Source: an uncultured delta proteobacterium
GTDB taxonomy: Bacteria > Myxococcota_A > UBA9160 > JAFDET01
Assembly (NCBI GenBank): GCA_947259215.1
Contig: CAMYLJ010000035.1
Coordinates: 1-58,355 of the forward strand
Length of the DNA stretch: 58,355 bases
Direction: 5' to 3'
The position numbers were made by a program, and so were the translations under genes. The notes beneath the pieces were generated by a model, which ran no database searches, was not told the origin of the DNA, and worked only from the letters and a program-made list of their open reading frames with translations. Of the stretch, positions 8,782-16,924 are shown in pieces (the first letter of the stretch is position 1; each line of letters starts with the position of its first letter).

Positions 8782-8867
8782 TGCGGCCCCGCAAGCCCGG
8801 CGCCCGGCAGCCCGAACAAGCCCAGAGCCACGACGCCGGGCGCGCAGCGGGCCGAAGGCGAGCGAAG
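8782..8867 (-). repeat. Dispersed 3'-end repeat, copy A
   Basis: Read on the minus strand this stretch begins CTTCGCTCGCCTTCGGCCCG and ends with GGCGCCGGGCTTGCGGGGC. The same two blocks, the first 34 bases with two mismatches, occur at 19822-19904. This copy lies 10 bases after the stop of the PDZ gene on the same strand. The middle of the element is less conserved. It fills most of the 144-base gap between the reductase and the PDZ gene. Confidence 0.75.
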
Positions 8868-8876
8868 TTCATCAAA

Positions 8877-9383
8877 CTAGGTCCGGTCGACGTCGTCCTC
8901 GTCGAGCTTGCGCTCGATGCGCTCGAGGCGTTCGTCCAGCTTGTGGAGCAGGCCGCGCAGCTCGCGCAGCAGCTCGGACTGGCCGGGGCCCCAGAGGTCG
9001 TCCCGGTCCCACACGGGGGGTGCGGGGCGGCCGCGGGGGATGACGGAGACCTCCACGCGCTCGCCGCGGCGTAGGAGCACGAGGGCCAGCGCCTCGCCCT
9101 CCGGCGCCTTCCCGACCACCCGCCGCAGCGCCTTCGACCCGTCCACCTCCTGGCCCCCGGCCTCCAGGATCACGTCCCCGGCCTCGATCCCCGCGCCCGC
9201 GGCCGGGGTCCCGGGCTCGACCTGGGCGACCAGGACGCCGCGATCCTCGGGGGCGTCGAAGTAGGCGCGCAGGGCGGGGGTCATCTCCTGCACCCGTAGG
9301 CCGAGGCGGCCCTGGCCGGCAGACGCCGCAGCGGGGAGAAGCAGGACGGTCAGGATGGCGAGGGCGAGCGGCGCGGGACGCAT
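8877..9383 (-). CDS. Secreted PDZ-domain protein
   Basis: 168 aa. An N-terminal signal peptide (LALAILTVLLLPAAASA) is followed by a PDZ domain with RLGLRVQEMTP at its start, GTPAAGAGIEAGDVILEAGG in the ligand loop region and a final coiled-coil helix (LLRELRGLLHKLDERLERIE). There is no protease domain, so it is likely a periplasmic adaptor or a solo PDZ module. The ATG at 9381-9383 has AGGAGGT five bases upstream. Repeat copy A follows its stop codon directly. Confidence 0.82.
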   Translation of the reverse strand: MRPAPLALAILTVLLLPAAASAGQGRLGLRVQEMTPALRAYFDAPEDRGVLVAQVEPGTPAAGAGIEAGDVILEAGGQEVDGSKALRRVVGKAPEGEALALVLLRRGERVEVSVIPRGRPAPPVWDRDDLWGPGQSELLRELRGLLHKLDERLERIERKLDEDDVDRT

Positions 9384-9429
9384 GGGGACCTCCTGTGATC
9401 GCTCCGCTTCGACGCAGCCGGGCTCGCGC

Positions 9430-10242
9430 CTATTCGCCCCCTTCGCCCGGCATGGCTCGCAGGGCGCGGCTGAAGTTGTTCTGCCCGGTCCAGCAGGTCA
9501 CGCCCCCGTCGACCACGATGCAGGCGCCGTTGACGTAGGAGGCGTCCTCGGACGCCAGGAAGGCCACGACGCCGGCCACCTCGTCGGCCCGCCCGAGCCG
9601 GCCCATGGGGATGTTGCGCTCGAACTCCTCCACCAGGCTCGGGATCTCGAGCAGGGGCCGGGTCAGGGCCGTCTCGATCGGCCCGGGGCAGACGGCGTTG
9701 GTCCGGATCCCGTCGCGGGCGTGGTCCAGGGCCAGGGTGCGCGTCAGGTTCACGACCCCGCCCTTGGCGGCGTTGTAGGCCGCCAGACCGTAGTCGCCGT
9801 GGAGCCCGGAGATCGACGCCGTGTTGATGATGGCGCCGCCGCCGGCCGCGCGCAGGTGGGGAACCGCGGCGCGGCAGCCGTAGTAGACCGAGTCCAGGTC
9901 GACGGACAGGATCCGGCGCCAGGTGTCGGGATCCAGGTCCGGCACCTCGCCGTAGGCGCCGATCCCGGCGTTGTTGAAGACTACGTCCAGGCGGCCGAAG
10001 GCGGCGGCGGCCGCGTCGGTGGCCGCCCCCACCTCCTCGCGCTGGCCGACGTCCACGCGCCAGAAGCGAGCCCGCTCGCCGCTCGGGTCGAGCTCTTTGG
10101 CTAGGGCGCTGCCCCCCGCCTCGTCCAGATCGAGCAGCGCCAGCCGCGCGCCCTCGGCGCCCAGGCGCCGCGCGCTGGCCGCGCCGATCCCCGAGGCCGC
10201 GCCGGTGATGAGCGCAACCGTTCCCTCGAAACGTTTCGACAT
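9430..10242 (-). CDS. Short-chain dehydrogenase/reductase (SDR)
   Basis: 270 aa classical SDR with GAASGIGAA (cofactor loop), LLDLDEAGG at the end of beta2 (acidic, so NAD-type), NNAGIGAYG, NTASISG (catalytic Ser) and YNAAKGG (Tyr/Lys). The C-terminus has VNGACIVVDGGVT. The substrate is unknown. ATG 10240-10242 is preferred over an upstream in-frame Met because the SDR N-terminus begins there and GAGCGGAGC lies just upstream. It is on the same strand as the Crp/Fnr gene 88 bases upstream, so the two may be co-transcribed. Confidence 0.9.
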   Translation of the reverse strand: MSKRFEGTVALITGAASGIGAASARRLGAEGARLALLDLDEAGGSALAKELDPSGERARFWRVDVGQREEVGAATDAAAAAFGRLDVVFNNAGIGAYGEVPDLDPDTWRRILSVDLDSVYYGCRAAVPHLRAAGGGAIINTASISGLHGDYGLAAYNAAKGGVVNLTRTLALDHARDGIRTNAVCPGPIETALTRPLLEIPSLVEEFERNIPMGRLGRADEVAGVVAFLASEDASYVNGACIVVDGGVTCWTGQNNFSRALRAMPGEGGE

Positions 10243-10330
10243 GCTCCGCTCCTCTTCCGACGCCGCGGGTCCAGGATAGTGGTGCGCCCCCGAATCGACC
10301 ATCGGGTGGCGGTGCTGGCCTCCGGGCTGG

Positions 10331-11041
10331 CTACGGGTTCACGAACCCGGCCAGCTCCTCCAGCTCACGAGGTCGCTGGATCGTGACGAAGCCCTGCTTG
10401 CTGGTGACGAGGCCCTGCTCTTCCCAGATCCGCATCTGCTTGTTCACGCTCTCGCGGCTGGTGCCGACCATGGTGCCGAGATCGTGCTGCGAGAGCTTGA
10501 GCTCGATCCGGACGCCGGAATCGACGTCGCGTCCGTAGGCCCGCGCCAGGTGCGTCAGGCGTTTGGCGAGCCGTGTCGGCAGGTTCAGGAAGACGGTGTC
10601 CTCGACGAACTCGGAGACGCGGATCACCTGCTTCGCCAGGACCTGGAGCAGCTCCGCCGCCACCTCCGGGTGCCCGTGCAGGAAGGGCAGGAAGTCGCGC
10701 CGGTCGAGGCCCAGCAGCTCGCAGTCCTCGAGGGCCGTCACCGTGGCGGTGCGTTGTCCGCCGGCCAGGAGCGACAGCTCGCCGATCACCTCGCCCGGGT
10801 TCATGAGGTTCAGCACCACGTCGGCGCCATCGGCGGAAGTGGTGGTCACCCGCAGCCGGCCAGCGATGACGACGTACACCTGGCTGGCGTCGTCGCCCTT
10901 GTGCATCAGCTCGTCGCGCGCCGCGAGGCGTCGGGTGTGTGCCACCCGGGCCAGCTCGTCGAGATCGCGCTCACGGAGCCCCGAGAAGATGGGAACGCGG
11001 GCCAGTGCCTCGCGGCGGGCGATGGCGCTCGAGGTCGGCAT
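10331..11041 (-). CDS. Crp/Fnr-family transcription regulator
   Basis: 236 aa. N-terminal cyclic-nucleotide-binding fold with GEVIGELSLL and QRTATV, the phosphate-binding cassette whose Glu, Arg and Thr match cAMP-binding CRP proteins; no Fnr-type cysteine cluster. A dimer helix follows, then a winged helix with recognition helix TSRESVNKQM, which keeps the Arg-Glu pair that reads TGTGA in CRP. A perfect TGTGA-N6-TCACA site is found 1.2 kb away at 12261-12276. With the nucleotide cyclase at 3960-7469 this makes a plausible local cAMP circuit (inference). It is 30 bases downstream of the P450-like gene on the same strand. Confidence 0.9.
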   Translation of the reverse strand: MPTSSAIARREALARVPIFSGLRERDLDELARVAHTRRLAARDELMHKGDDASQVYVVIAGRLRVTTTSADGADVVLNLMNPGEVIGELSLLAGGQRTATVTALEDCELLGLDRRDFLPFLHGHPEVAAELLQVLAKQVIRVSEFVEDTVFLNLPTRLAKRLTHLARAYGRDVDSGVRIELKLSQHDLGTMVGTSRESVNKQMRIWEEQGLVTSKQGFVTIQRPRELEELAGFVNP

Positions 11042-11071
11042 GCGTCGGGGGCATGGTACACCCCCGGGGCG

Positions 11072-12226
11072 CTATTCGCCGACGATCGCGGGCAGCAGGG
11101 CGGGGCGGCGCACCTGCCACGAGCCGCCGGGCGCGACCGACTGGCAGGCCAGTCGCAGACGCGGGAAGCGCCGCACCAGCAGCCGCAGCGCGATCTGTGC
11201 CTCCATCCGCGCGAGGTGGCTGCCGAGGGCCAGGTGACTCCCGAAGCCGAAGGCCAGGTGCGGCGGACTCTGGCGCTCGATCTCGAAGGCGTCCGGGTCG
11301 TCGAAGAACTCGCCGTCCCGGTTGGCCGAGGCCAGGAGCGCCCACACCCGCTCGCCGGCCTGGATCGCCACGTCCCGGAAGACGACGTCCGTCCGGGCCA
11401 CCCGCGCGGTCAGCTGGATCGGCGAGCTCCAGCGCGCGCACTCCTCCACCGCAGCCGCGATGCAGCTCGGGTCGCGACGGAGGCGCCGGGCCTGTGTCCG
11501 GTGGCCGAGCAGCGCCAGGGCACCGCCCGCGAGAAGCGCGGACCCGAGCTCGTGGGCGCCGCGTGCGAGCGCCACGCAGAACTCCACCAGCTCGGCGTCG
11601 TCCGCCTCCTCGCACAGGATGAGCTCCGAGAGCAGATCGAGCGCCGGCGCGCGCCGGCACGCGCGCACGTGTTCGGCGAAGTAGTCGGCCAGCGCCTCCC
11701 GGGCCTCGCTCGTGCGTTCCGGCTCGTCCGCCCAGGCGGCCACCAGCGGGCGGTCGCCGGCCGCCACGCCCAGGAGCTCGCAGGCGCCGACGGAGGCGAT
11801 GGGCGAGGCGTAGTCGTGCACCAGGTCGAAGGCGCCGCGCCGCTCCGCATGGTCGAGGGCGCCGATCACGAACTCGGCCACGTGCAGCCGCAGCGCCTCG
11901 ATGGCGCGTGGCTTCAGGGCCGCCGCGACCCGGCCCTCGGCGACGTACGCGCCGTCGGCGTCGTGGAAGAGCAGAGGGTCGGCAGGGTCTCCGCCGGGCC
12001 GGAAGTGGGGGTGCGTCAGGAGCGCGAGGCAGTCCTCATAGCGCGGCACCACCCAGGTCTGCTGGCCGTCCAGCGGGGCGCGCAGGATCGGGCCGACGCT
12101 CCGCAGCAGCGCGTAATGGGGGTACGGATCCTCCCGCACCGCCCGTCCGGCGAGGTCCGGTCCGGGCTCGCTCGCCGCCGACCGGCGCGAATTCCGCTCC
12201 GCGCTGACTTCGCCCGAGGCTGCCAT
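11072..12226 (-). CDS. Cytochrome P450-like protein lacking the heme-ligand cysteine
   Basis: 384 aa, bacterial P450 length and fold. K-helix ExxR is present (E262-C-A-R265), as are the PERF-like region FDDPDAFEIER and the heme loop FGFGSHLALG. In that loop the invariant cysteine of FGxGxHxCxG is alanine (Ala333, codon at 11228-11230, read as GCC on the minus strand). The I-helix AGxxT motif is also missing (ARGAHELGSALLAGG, 221-235). It therefore cannot form the normal heme-thiolate centre; a non-redox or histidine-ligated role are options. The frame is intact, without stops, so this is not obvious decay. A CRP-type palindrome lies 33 bases upstream of the ATG. Confidence 0.85.
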   Translation of the reverse strand: MAASGEVSAERNSRRSAASEPGPDLAGRAVREDPYPHYALLRSVGPILRAPLDGQQTWVVPRYEDCLALLTHPHFRPGGDPADPLLFHDADGAYVAEGRVAAALKPRAIEALRLHVAEFVIGALDHAERRGAFDLVHDYASPIASVGACELLGVAAGDRPLVAAWADEPERTSEAREALADYFAEHVRACRRAPALDLLSELILCEEADDAELVEFCVALARGAHELGSALLAGGALALLGHRTQARRLRRDPSCIAAAVEECARWSSPIQLTARVARTDVVFRDVAIQAGERVWALLASANRDGEFFDDPDAFEIERQSPPHLAFGFGSHLALGSHLARMEAQIALRLLVRRFPRLRLACQSVAPGGSWQVRRPALLPAIVGE

Positions 12227-12258
12227 GGGTCGGAGGATCGGGCAGCCCGGCCCCGGCT

Positions 12259-12278
12259 CCTGTGAAGTAGTTCACAGG
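12259..12278. promoter_or_regulatory. CRP-type operator palindrome
   Basis: CCTGTGAAGTAGTTCACAGG is a perfect 8-bp inverted repeat with a 4-bp spacer and matches the CRP consensus TGTGA-N6-TCACA exactly. It lies in the 169-base divergent region between the P450-like gene (33 bases from its start) and the DUF3604 gene (118 bases from its start). The Crp/Fnr gene at 10331-11041 is the obvious candidate binder (inference). No other element stands out in this region. Confidence 0.75.
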
Positions 12279-12395
12279 CGGCTCCCGCCGCTGCTCAGGG
12301 GGCGATCCGCTCGCTGGCCCCACGTGGGCGGGCCGCAGGGACGGCCTCGGCCGCGGCCAGGGCGCCCGCGGGGGCGGCGTGGTACAAAGCCGACG

Positions 12396-14279
12396 ATGAG
12401 TCTCCGGCCTGTGGCCGTCGCGCTCGCCCGCTGCGGGGTCCGATTGGCGCTGGCCTGTCTGACGGGCGCCGTCTCGACGGGGTCGGCGGCGGATGCCGCC
12501 GGCGCGCGGTCTTCCACGCCGCCGGACGTGCGGGAGCCGTGCGCGCAGCACGATCCGTTGCGCCGACCGCTGTTCGGCGATCTGCACGTCCACACCGCTC
12601 TCTCCCACGACGCCAGCACCCAGGCGACGCGCAACCTGCCGCGCGACGCCTATCGCTTCGCGCGGGGCGAGCCGCTGGGCATCCAGCCGTACGCCGCCGA
12701 CGGCAGCCCCATGCGCACACTCCAGCTCGATCGGCCCCTCGACTTCGCGGCCGTCACCGACCACGCGGAGCTGCTGGGCGAGGTGCGCGTATGCGAGACC
12801 CCGGGGCTGCCGGGGTACGACGCGTGGCTGTGTCGCCTGCACCGGCGTTGGCCGCGGGCGTCGTTCTTCCTGATCAGCACCCACGTCGCGCGCGGTACGG
12901 GGCGACGCATGGGCTTCTGCGGCCCGGACGGAAGCCTCTGTCTCGAGGCGGCCGTCACGCCCTGGAACGAGATCCGCTCCGCCGCCGAGGCGGCCTACGA
13001 TCGCACGGCCGCGTGTCGCTTCACCAGCTTCGTCGGCTACGAGTGGACCGCCTCGATCATCGGGCGCAACCTGCACCGCAACGTCATCTTCCGCAACACT
13101 CGCGTCCCGACGCTCCCGACCAGCTACTACGAGGCCACGACGCACGAGGACCTTTGGGCCGACCTGCGCGAGCAGTGCACCGAGGCGGACACCGGCTGCG
13201 ACGCCCTGGCGATTCCCCACAACTCGAATCTCTCCGCCGGCCTGATGTTCCGGCTCGAAGACGACCTCTCCGCCGACCAGGCGCGAGAGCGCTCCTGGTG
13301 GGAGCCCGTCGTGGAGGTGATGCAGCACAAGGGCGACTCCGAGTGTCTCTGGCAGCCGGGAGGCACGGACGAGGAGTGCGCCTTCGAGCAGCTGCCCTTC
13401 GACAGCTTCCGGGGCAAGTTCTTCGGGTTCCTCAAGCACGCGCCGCGGCGCGAGGACGGCGTGCGCTACGCGCTGCTGGAGGGGCTGCGAAGCCAGGCCG
13501 AGCGGGGTGCCAATCCCTTCAAGCTGGGTCAGGTGGGGAGCACGGACACGCACCTGGGAACGCCGGGCTACGTGGACGAGACCGCGCACCCGGGTCACGG
13601 CGGCGCCGGCGCCCCTTCGCCGGACAGCCTGCCGCCCGGCCTGCCCGACGACGCGTTCTTCAATCCGGGCGGCCTGGCGGTGGTGTGGGCCGAGGAGAAC
13701 TCCCGCGACGCCATCTTCGAGGCGCTGCGGCGGCGCGAGGTCTACGGCACCAGCGGTCCGCGCCTGGTGGTGCGTCTGTTCGGCGGCTGGGGCTACCCGC
13801 AGGACCTGTGCCAGCGTGCGGATCTGGCCGCCGCCGGCTACGCGCAGGGTGTTCCCATGGGCGGCGATCTGCCGGCGCGAGACGGCGAGCGCAGCCCGGC
13901 CTTCGTCGTCTCCGCCCTGCGCGATCCCGGAAGCGGCTCCCGCCCCGGCGCGCTGCTGGAGCGCATCCAGATCGTGAAGGGCTGGCTCGAGGACGGAGAG
14001 CCCCGCGAGCAGGTCGTCGACGTGGTGGGAGCGCCGGGCGAGAAGCGCGACGGCCTCTGCCGCGTGTGGCGGGATCCCGACTTCGACCCCGCCGCCCCGG
14101 CCTTCTGGTACGCGCGCGTGCTCGAGACGCCGACGCCTCGCTGGCACACGTACGTGTGTCGGTCCAAGAACGTGGATTGCGACGACCCCGGCGAGGGCCT
14201 CGAGGCGTGCTGCGACCCGGCGATCCCCCAGTTCATCCGCGAGCGCGCCTGGACCTCTCCCATCTGGTGGACGCCGTGA
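12396..14279 (+). CDS. DUF3604 (PHP-like) exported metalloprotein
   Basis: 627 aa. A hydrophobic N-terminus (ALARCGVRLALACLTGAVS) suggests a signal peptide. The DUF3604 family shares PHP-type metal motifs: GDLHVHTALSHDA near residue 65, TDHAELLG, AIPHNSN and STDTHLGTPG are all present and would bind two or three metals. The activity of the family is not established; hydrolysis of a phosphate or other ester is likely. ATG 12396 was chosen because the signal begins there. The next gene, a parvulin, overlaps by a GTGA, a pairing that suggests a foldase dedicated to this exported protein. Confidence 0.85.
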   Translation: MSLRPVAVALARCGVRLALACLTGAVSTGSAADAAGARSSTPPDVREPCAQHDPLRRPLFGDLHVHTALSHDASTQATRNLPRDAYRFARGEPLGIQPYAADGSPMRTLQLDRPLDFAAVTDHAELLGEVRVCETPGLPGYDAWLCRLHRRWPRASFFLISTHVARGTGRRMGFCGPDGSLCLEAAVTPWNEIRSAAEAAYDRTAACRFTSFVGYEWTASIIGRNLHRNVIFRNTRVPTLPTSYYEATTHEDLWADLREQCTEADTGCDALAIPHNSNLSAGLMFRLEDDLSADQARERSWWEPVVEVMQHKGDSECLWQPGGTDEECAFEQLPFDSFRGKFFGFLKHAPRREDGVRYALLEGLRSQAERGANPFKLGQVGSTDTHLGTPGYVDETAHPGHGGAGAPSPDSLPPGLPDDAFFNPGGLAVVWAEENSRDAIFEALRRREVYGTSGPRLVVRLFGGWGYPQDLCQRADLAAAGYAQGVPMGGDLPARDGERSPAFVVSALRDPGSGSRPGALLERIQIVKGWLEDGEPREQVVDVVGAPGEKRDGLCRVWRDPDFDPAAPAFWYARVLETPTPRWHTYVCRSKNVDCDDPGEGLEACCDPAIPQFIRERAWTSPIWWTP

Positions 14280-15100
14280 CCCGTCACCCCGGGGTCCACT
14301 TCCTGTTGCTCGGGGCCGTGCTGTTCGGACTGGTCCGCTGGAACGAGGGCCCGGCTCCGGGAGCGGCGGACGCGTCCGACGAGGAGCGGCTCTTCCGCGC
14401 CGCCCTGGATCGCGGGGTCGCGCGCGCGGATCCCATCGTGCGTCGGCGCCTGCTGCGGGACATGCGGTTTCTCGTGCCCGGGGATCCGCGCGACGAGGCG
14501 GCGCTCCTGGCCGAGGCCTGGCGCCTGGGGCTCGATCGCGCCGATCCCGTGGTGCGCCGCCGCCTGATCCAGCGCATGGAGTTCGTGGCCTTCGCCCGGG
14601 CCGATGCCCGGGAGCCCGACGACGCGGAGCTGCGGGCCGTCCTGGCCCGGGATCCCGAGCGCTGGCGTCGTCCCGCGCGGGTGCGGCTGTCCCACGTCCA
14701 TCTCTCCCGCGATCGCTGGGGCACGCAGCTGGAGGCTGCTGCACGCGCGCTGCAGGCGCGCCTCGAATCCCACCCCGCAGACGGAGCGGAGCGCTTTGGC
14801 GACCCCTTCCTGTGGGGGAGCCACTGGCCGCTGCTCTCCGAAGCGGAGCTGGCCGCCCGGGTCGGGCCCGAGCTCGCCCGCGCCGCCTTCGCAGCCCCGG
14901 TGGGGCGCTGGTCCGGTCCCCACCCCTCGAGCTACGGCATGCACCTGGTCTGGGTGCACGAAGCCGATCCCGCCGGCCCCGCCGCCTTCGAGGACGTGCG
15001 CGACGCCCTGCGCGAGCGCGTGCGCGAACACCGACGCCGCGAAGAGCGCACCCGCCTCCTCGCCTCCCTCAGCGCAATCGGCGGGGACGTTCCTCGATAG
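14276..15100 (+). CDS. Membrane-anchored PpiC-type peptidyl-prolyl isomerase
   Basis: 274 aa. A single N-terminal membrane segment (VHFLLLGAVLFGLVRW) leads to a SurA/PpiC-like helical region (two RADPxVRRRLxxxM repeats) and a parvulin domain (RVRLSHVHLS to YGMHLVWVHEADP). It likely assists folding of exported proteins in the periplasm, probably the DUF3604 protein with which it overlaps (GTG start 14276 inside the upstream stop). Its last residues GDVPR and stop codon are encoded inside the left arm of the inverted repeat at 15083-15162. Confidence 0.85.
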   Translation: MTRHPGVHFLLLGAVLFGLVRWNEGPAPGAADASDEERLFRAALDRGVARADPIVRRRLLRDMRFLVPGDPRDEAALLAEAWRLGLDRADPVVRRRLIQRMEFVAFARADAREPDDAELRAVLARDPERWRRPARVRLSHVHLSRDRWGTQLEAAARALQARLESHPADGAERFGDPFLWGSHWPLLSEAELAARVGPELARAAFAAPVGRWSGPHPSSYGMHLVWVHEADPAGPAAFEDVRDALRERVREHRRREERTRLLASLSAIGGDVPR

Positions 15101-15162
15101 TTGCGGTTGGGGACAGTCCTCGAGAGGAGTGGCACCAAGCGCAACTCTCAAGGAACGTCCCC
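15083..15162. repeat. REP-like inverted repeat containing both stop codons of a convergent pair
   Basis: The left arm 15083-15105 and right arm 15140-15162 are 23-base complements with two mismatches (GGGGACGTTCCTCGATAG against its partner). The interior carries a further GGGGACAGTCCTCGAGAGG that resembles the arm. Both flanking genes end inside it: the isomerase with GDVPR-stop and Aat with GDVP-stop. This looks like a bidirectional terminator or a REP-type element of the kind mobilised by REP-associated transposases; no transposase is nearby. Confidence 0.8.
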
Positions 15163-15867
15163 GTTCTTGCGCCAGGGGGTGAGGGGGTCGCGGTCGAAGT
15201 GCCAGGCTCCGCGGCGGGTGGGACGGCGGACGCTCGTGGCGAGCGCGGCCAGGAAGCGTTCCCGGGGCCAGTCCTGTGCGCCCAGTCGCATCACGTGCTC
15301 CGTCCGCACCTGGCAGTCCAGCAAGTCGAAGCCCCACGCGTCGAGCTGGCTGACGAGGCCGGCCAGGGCCAGCTTCGAAGCGTCGCCCGCGCGCGTGAAC
15401 ATGGACTCGCCGAAGAAGGCGCCTCCGAGCGAGACGCCGTAGACGCCGCCGACGAGCTCGCTCCCGCGCCAGGTCTCGACGGAGTGGGCGAAGCCCAGGG
15501 CGTGGAGCGCGACGTAGGCCTCCAGCATGTCCGGCGTGATCCAGGTGCCGTCCTGGCCGGGCCGCGGGGCGGCGGCGCAGCCCGCGATCACGGATTCGAA
15601 CGCGCTGTCCATGCGCAGGTCGAAGCTGCAGCTCGCCACGGCGCGGCGCAGGCTGCGTGTCGCCCGCAGGGCTCCGGGCACGAGCACGGTGCGCGGGTCG
15701 GGCGAGTACCAGAGCGGCGGACTGCCCTGCCACGGAAAGATTCCCCGGGCGTAGGCCAGCAGCAGGCGCTCCGGGCGCAGGTCGCCCCCGATGGCCAGCA
15801 GCCCGTCGGGCTCCGCCTCGGAGGGATCGGGGAAGACCAGCCGCTCGTCGAGCCGGTAGACGGTCAG
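15148..15867 (-). CDS. aat: Leucyl/phenylalanyl-tRNA-protein transferase
   Basis: 239 aa. Transfers Leu or Phe from aminoacyl-tRNA to N-terminal Arg or Lys of proteins, tagging them for ClpS/ClpAP. The family signatures are present: FPDPSEAEPDGLLAIGGDL, YARGIFPW, WYSPDPR, TWITPDMLEAYVALHALG, GGVYGVSLGGAFFGESMF and LDCQVRTEHVMRLGA. The N-terminus expected for the family (TVYRLDERLVFPDP) is preceded only by CTG; no ATG or GTG is near. CTG at 15865-15867 forms a CTGA overlap with the upstream dehydrogenase stop and has GAGGT six bases upstream, so a rare CTG start is the best choice. The C-terminus lies inside the inverted repeat. Confidence 0.92.
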   Translation of the reverse strand: MTVYRLDERLVFPDPSEAEPDGLLAIGGDLRPERLLLAYARGIFPWQGSPPLWYSPDPRTVLVPGALRATRSLRRAVASCSFDLRMDSAFESVIAGCAAAPRPGQDGTWITPDMLEAYVALHALGFAHSVETWRGSELVGGVYGVSLGGAFFGESMFTRAGDASKLALAGLVSQLDAWGFDLLDCQVRTEHVMRLGAQDWPRERFLAALATSVRRPTRRGAWHFDRDPLTPWRKNGDVP

Positions 15868-16868
15868 GGGCGGACCTCGAGGACCGCGGCGCCCCGGATG
15901 CGGTCGTGCTTCAGGTCGGCCAGGGCGGCGTTGGCCTGGCTCAGGGGATAGGCGCGGGTGTGCGTCCGCAGCGGGATCTCCCGGGCCAGGGCCAGCAGGC
16001 GCCGGCCGTCTTCGCGCGTGTTGGCGCTGACGCTTCGCAGCTCGCGTTCCTGGAAGAGATGACGAGCGTAGTCGAGGGGCGGAACGTCGGAGAGGTGGAT
16101 GCCGGCGACGGCGAGGGCCGCGCCGCGATCGAGCGCCTCCAGGGCCGGCGGCACCAGCTCGCCCGCCGGCGCGAACAGGATGGCGCCGTCCAGGGGCTCG
16201 GGCGGCGGGTCGAAGCTCCCGCCCACCCAGCTCGCGCCGAGCTCGCGCGCCAGTCCACGGTGCCCCTCCTCGCGGCTGAAGACATAGACCTCGCAGCCGT
16301 GGTGGACCGCCACCTGGATCGTGATGTGGGCCGAGCCGCCGAAGCCCCAGAGCCCGAGGCGACCGCCGGGCGGAACGCCGGAGCGCAGGTAGGCGCGGTA
16401 GCCGATGATCCCGGCGCACAGGAGCGGCGCCAGCTCGCGCGCCGGGAGCTCCTCCGGCAGCGGGTAGGCGAACGCCTCGGGCACGCGGAGGAACTCGGCG
16501 TAGCCGCCGTCGGCGTCCCAGCCGGTGAAGCGCGGGGCCAGGCACAGGTTCTCCGCGTCCCGGCGGCAGAAACGGCAGTCGCCGCAGGCGCGGTGCAGCC
16601 AGGCCACGCCCACGCGCTCGCCCTGGGCGAGGCGCCCCGCACCCGGGCCGTGTGCGACGACCCGCCCCACCACCTCGTGGCCCGGCACGACGCGCGGGCG
16701 CCGGGGCGCAAGGTCGCCCTCGGCCAGGTGCAGGTCCGTGCGGCAGACGCCACAGACCTCCACCTGCACCAGCACCTCGCCCGCCGCGGGCGTCGGCGTC
16801 GGGAGCTCCAGCTCCCGCAGGGGATCCTCCTCGATGGGGCTCGGACGCTCCAGCGCCATGGCGCGCAT
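15864..16868 (-). CDS. Zinc-dependent alcohol dehydrogenase (MDR family)
   Basis: 334 aa medium-chain dehydrogenase. Catalytic zinc ligands are CGVCRTDLH and GHE near residues 38-65; structural zinc ligands are CGDCRFCRRDAENLC. The NAD(P) loop is GLWGFGGSAH. The pattern (CRTDLH, GWDADGGYAEF, GHRGLARELGA) is that of AdhA/AdhP-like primary alcohol dehydrogenases. Substrate is unknown. It is first in a two-gene unit with aat, overlapping by four bases. Confidence 0.87.
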   Translation of the reverse strand: MRAMALERPSPIEEDPLRELELPTPTPAAGEVLVQVEVCGVCRTDLHLAEGDLAPRRPRVVPGHEVVGRVVAHGPGAGRLAQGERVGVAWLHRACGDCRFCRRDAENLCLAPRFTGWDADGGYAEFLRVPEAFAYPLPEELPARELAPLLCAGIIGYRAYLRSGVPPGGRLGLWGFGGSAHITIQVAVHHGCEVYVFSREEGHRGLARELGASWVGGSFDPPPEPLDGAILFAPAGELVPPALEALDRGAALAVAGIHLSDVPPLDYARHLFQERELRSVSANTREDGRRLLALAREIPLRTHTRAYPLSQANAALADLKHDRIRGAAVLEVRP

Positions 16869-16924
16869 GCACCCATTCCTACCGCAAACCGCCGGCCCCG
16901 AAAGAGGGGCTATGTTGGGTCGCC

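Noticed and set aside
12036-14744. Long minus-strand frame opposite the DUF3604 gene
   Set aside because: Low-complexity antisense frame in GC-rich DNA; the DUF3604 metal motifs are on the plus strand.
15540-15620. GATTCGAAC resembling a tRNA T-arm
   Set aside because: It lies within aat coding sequence and no other tRNA arms surround it.
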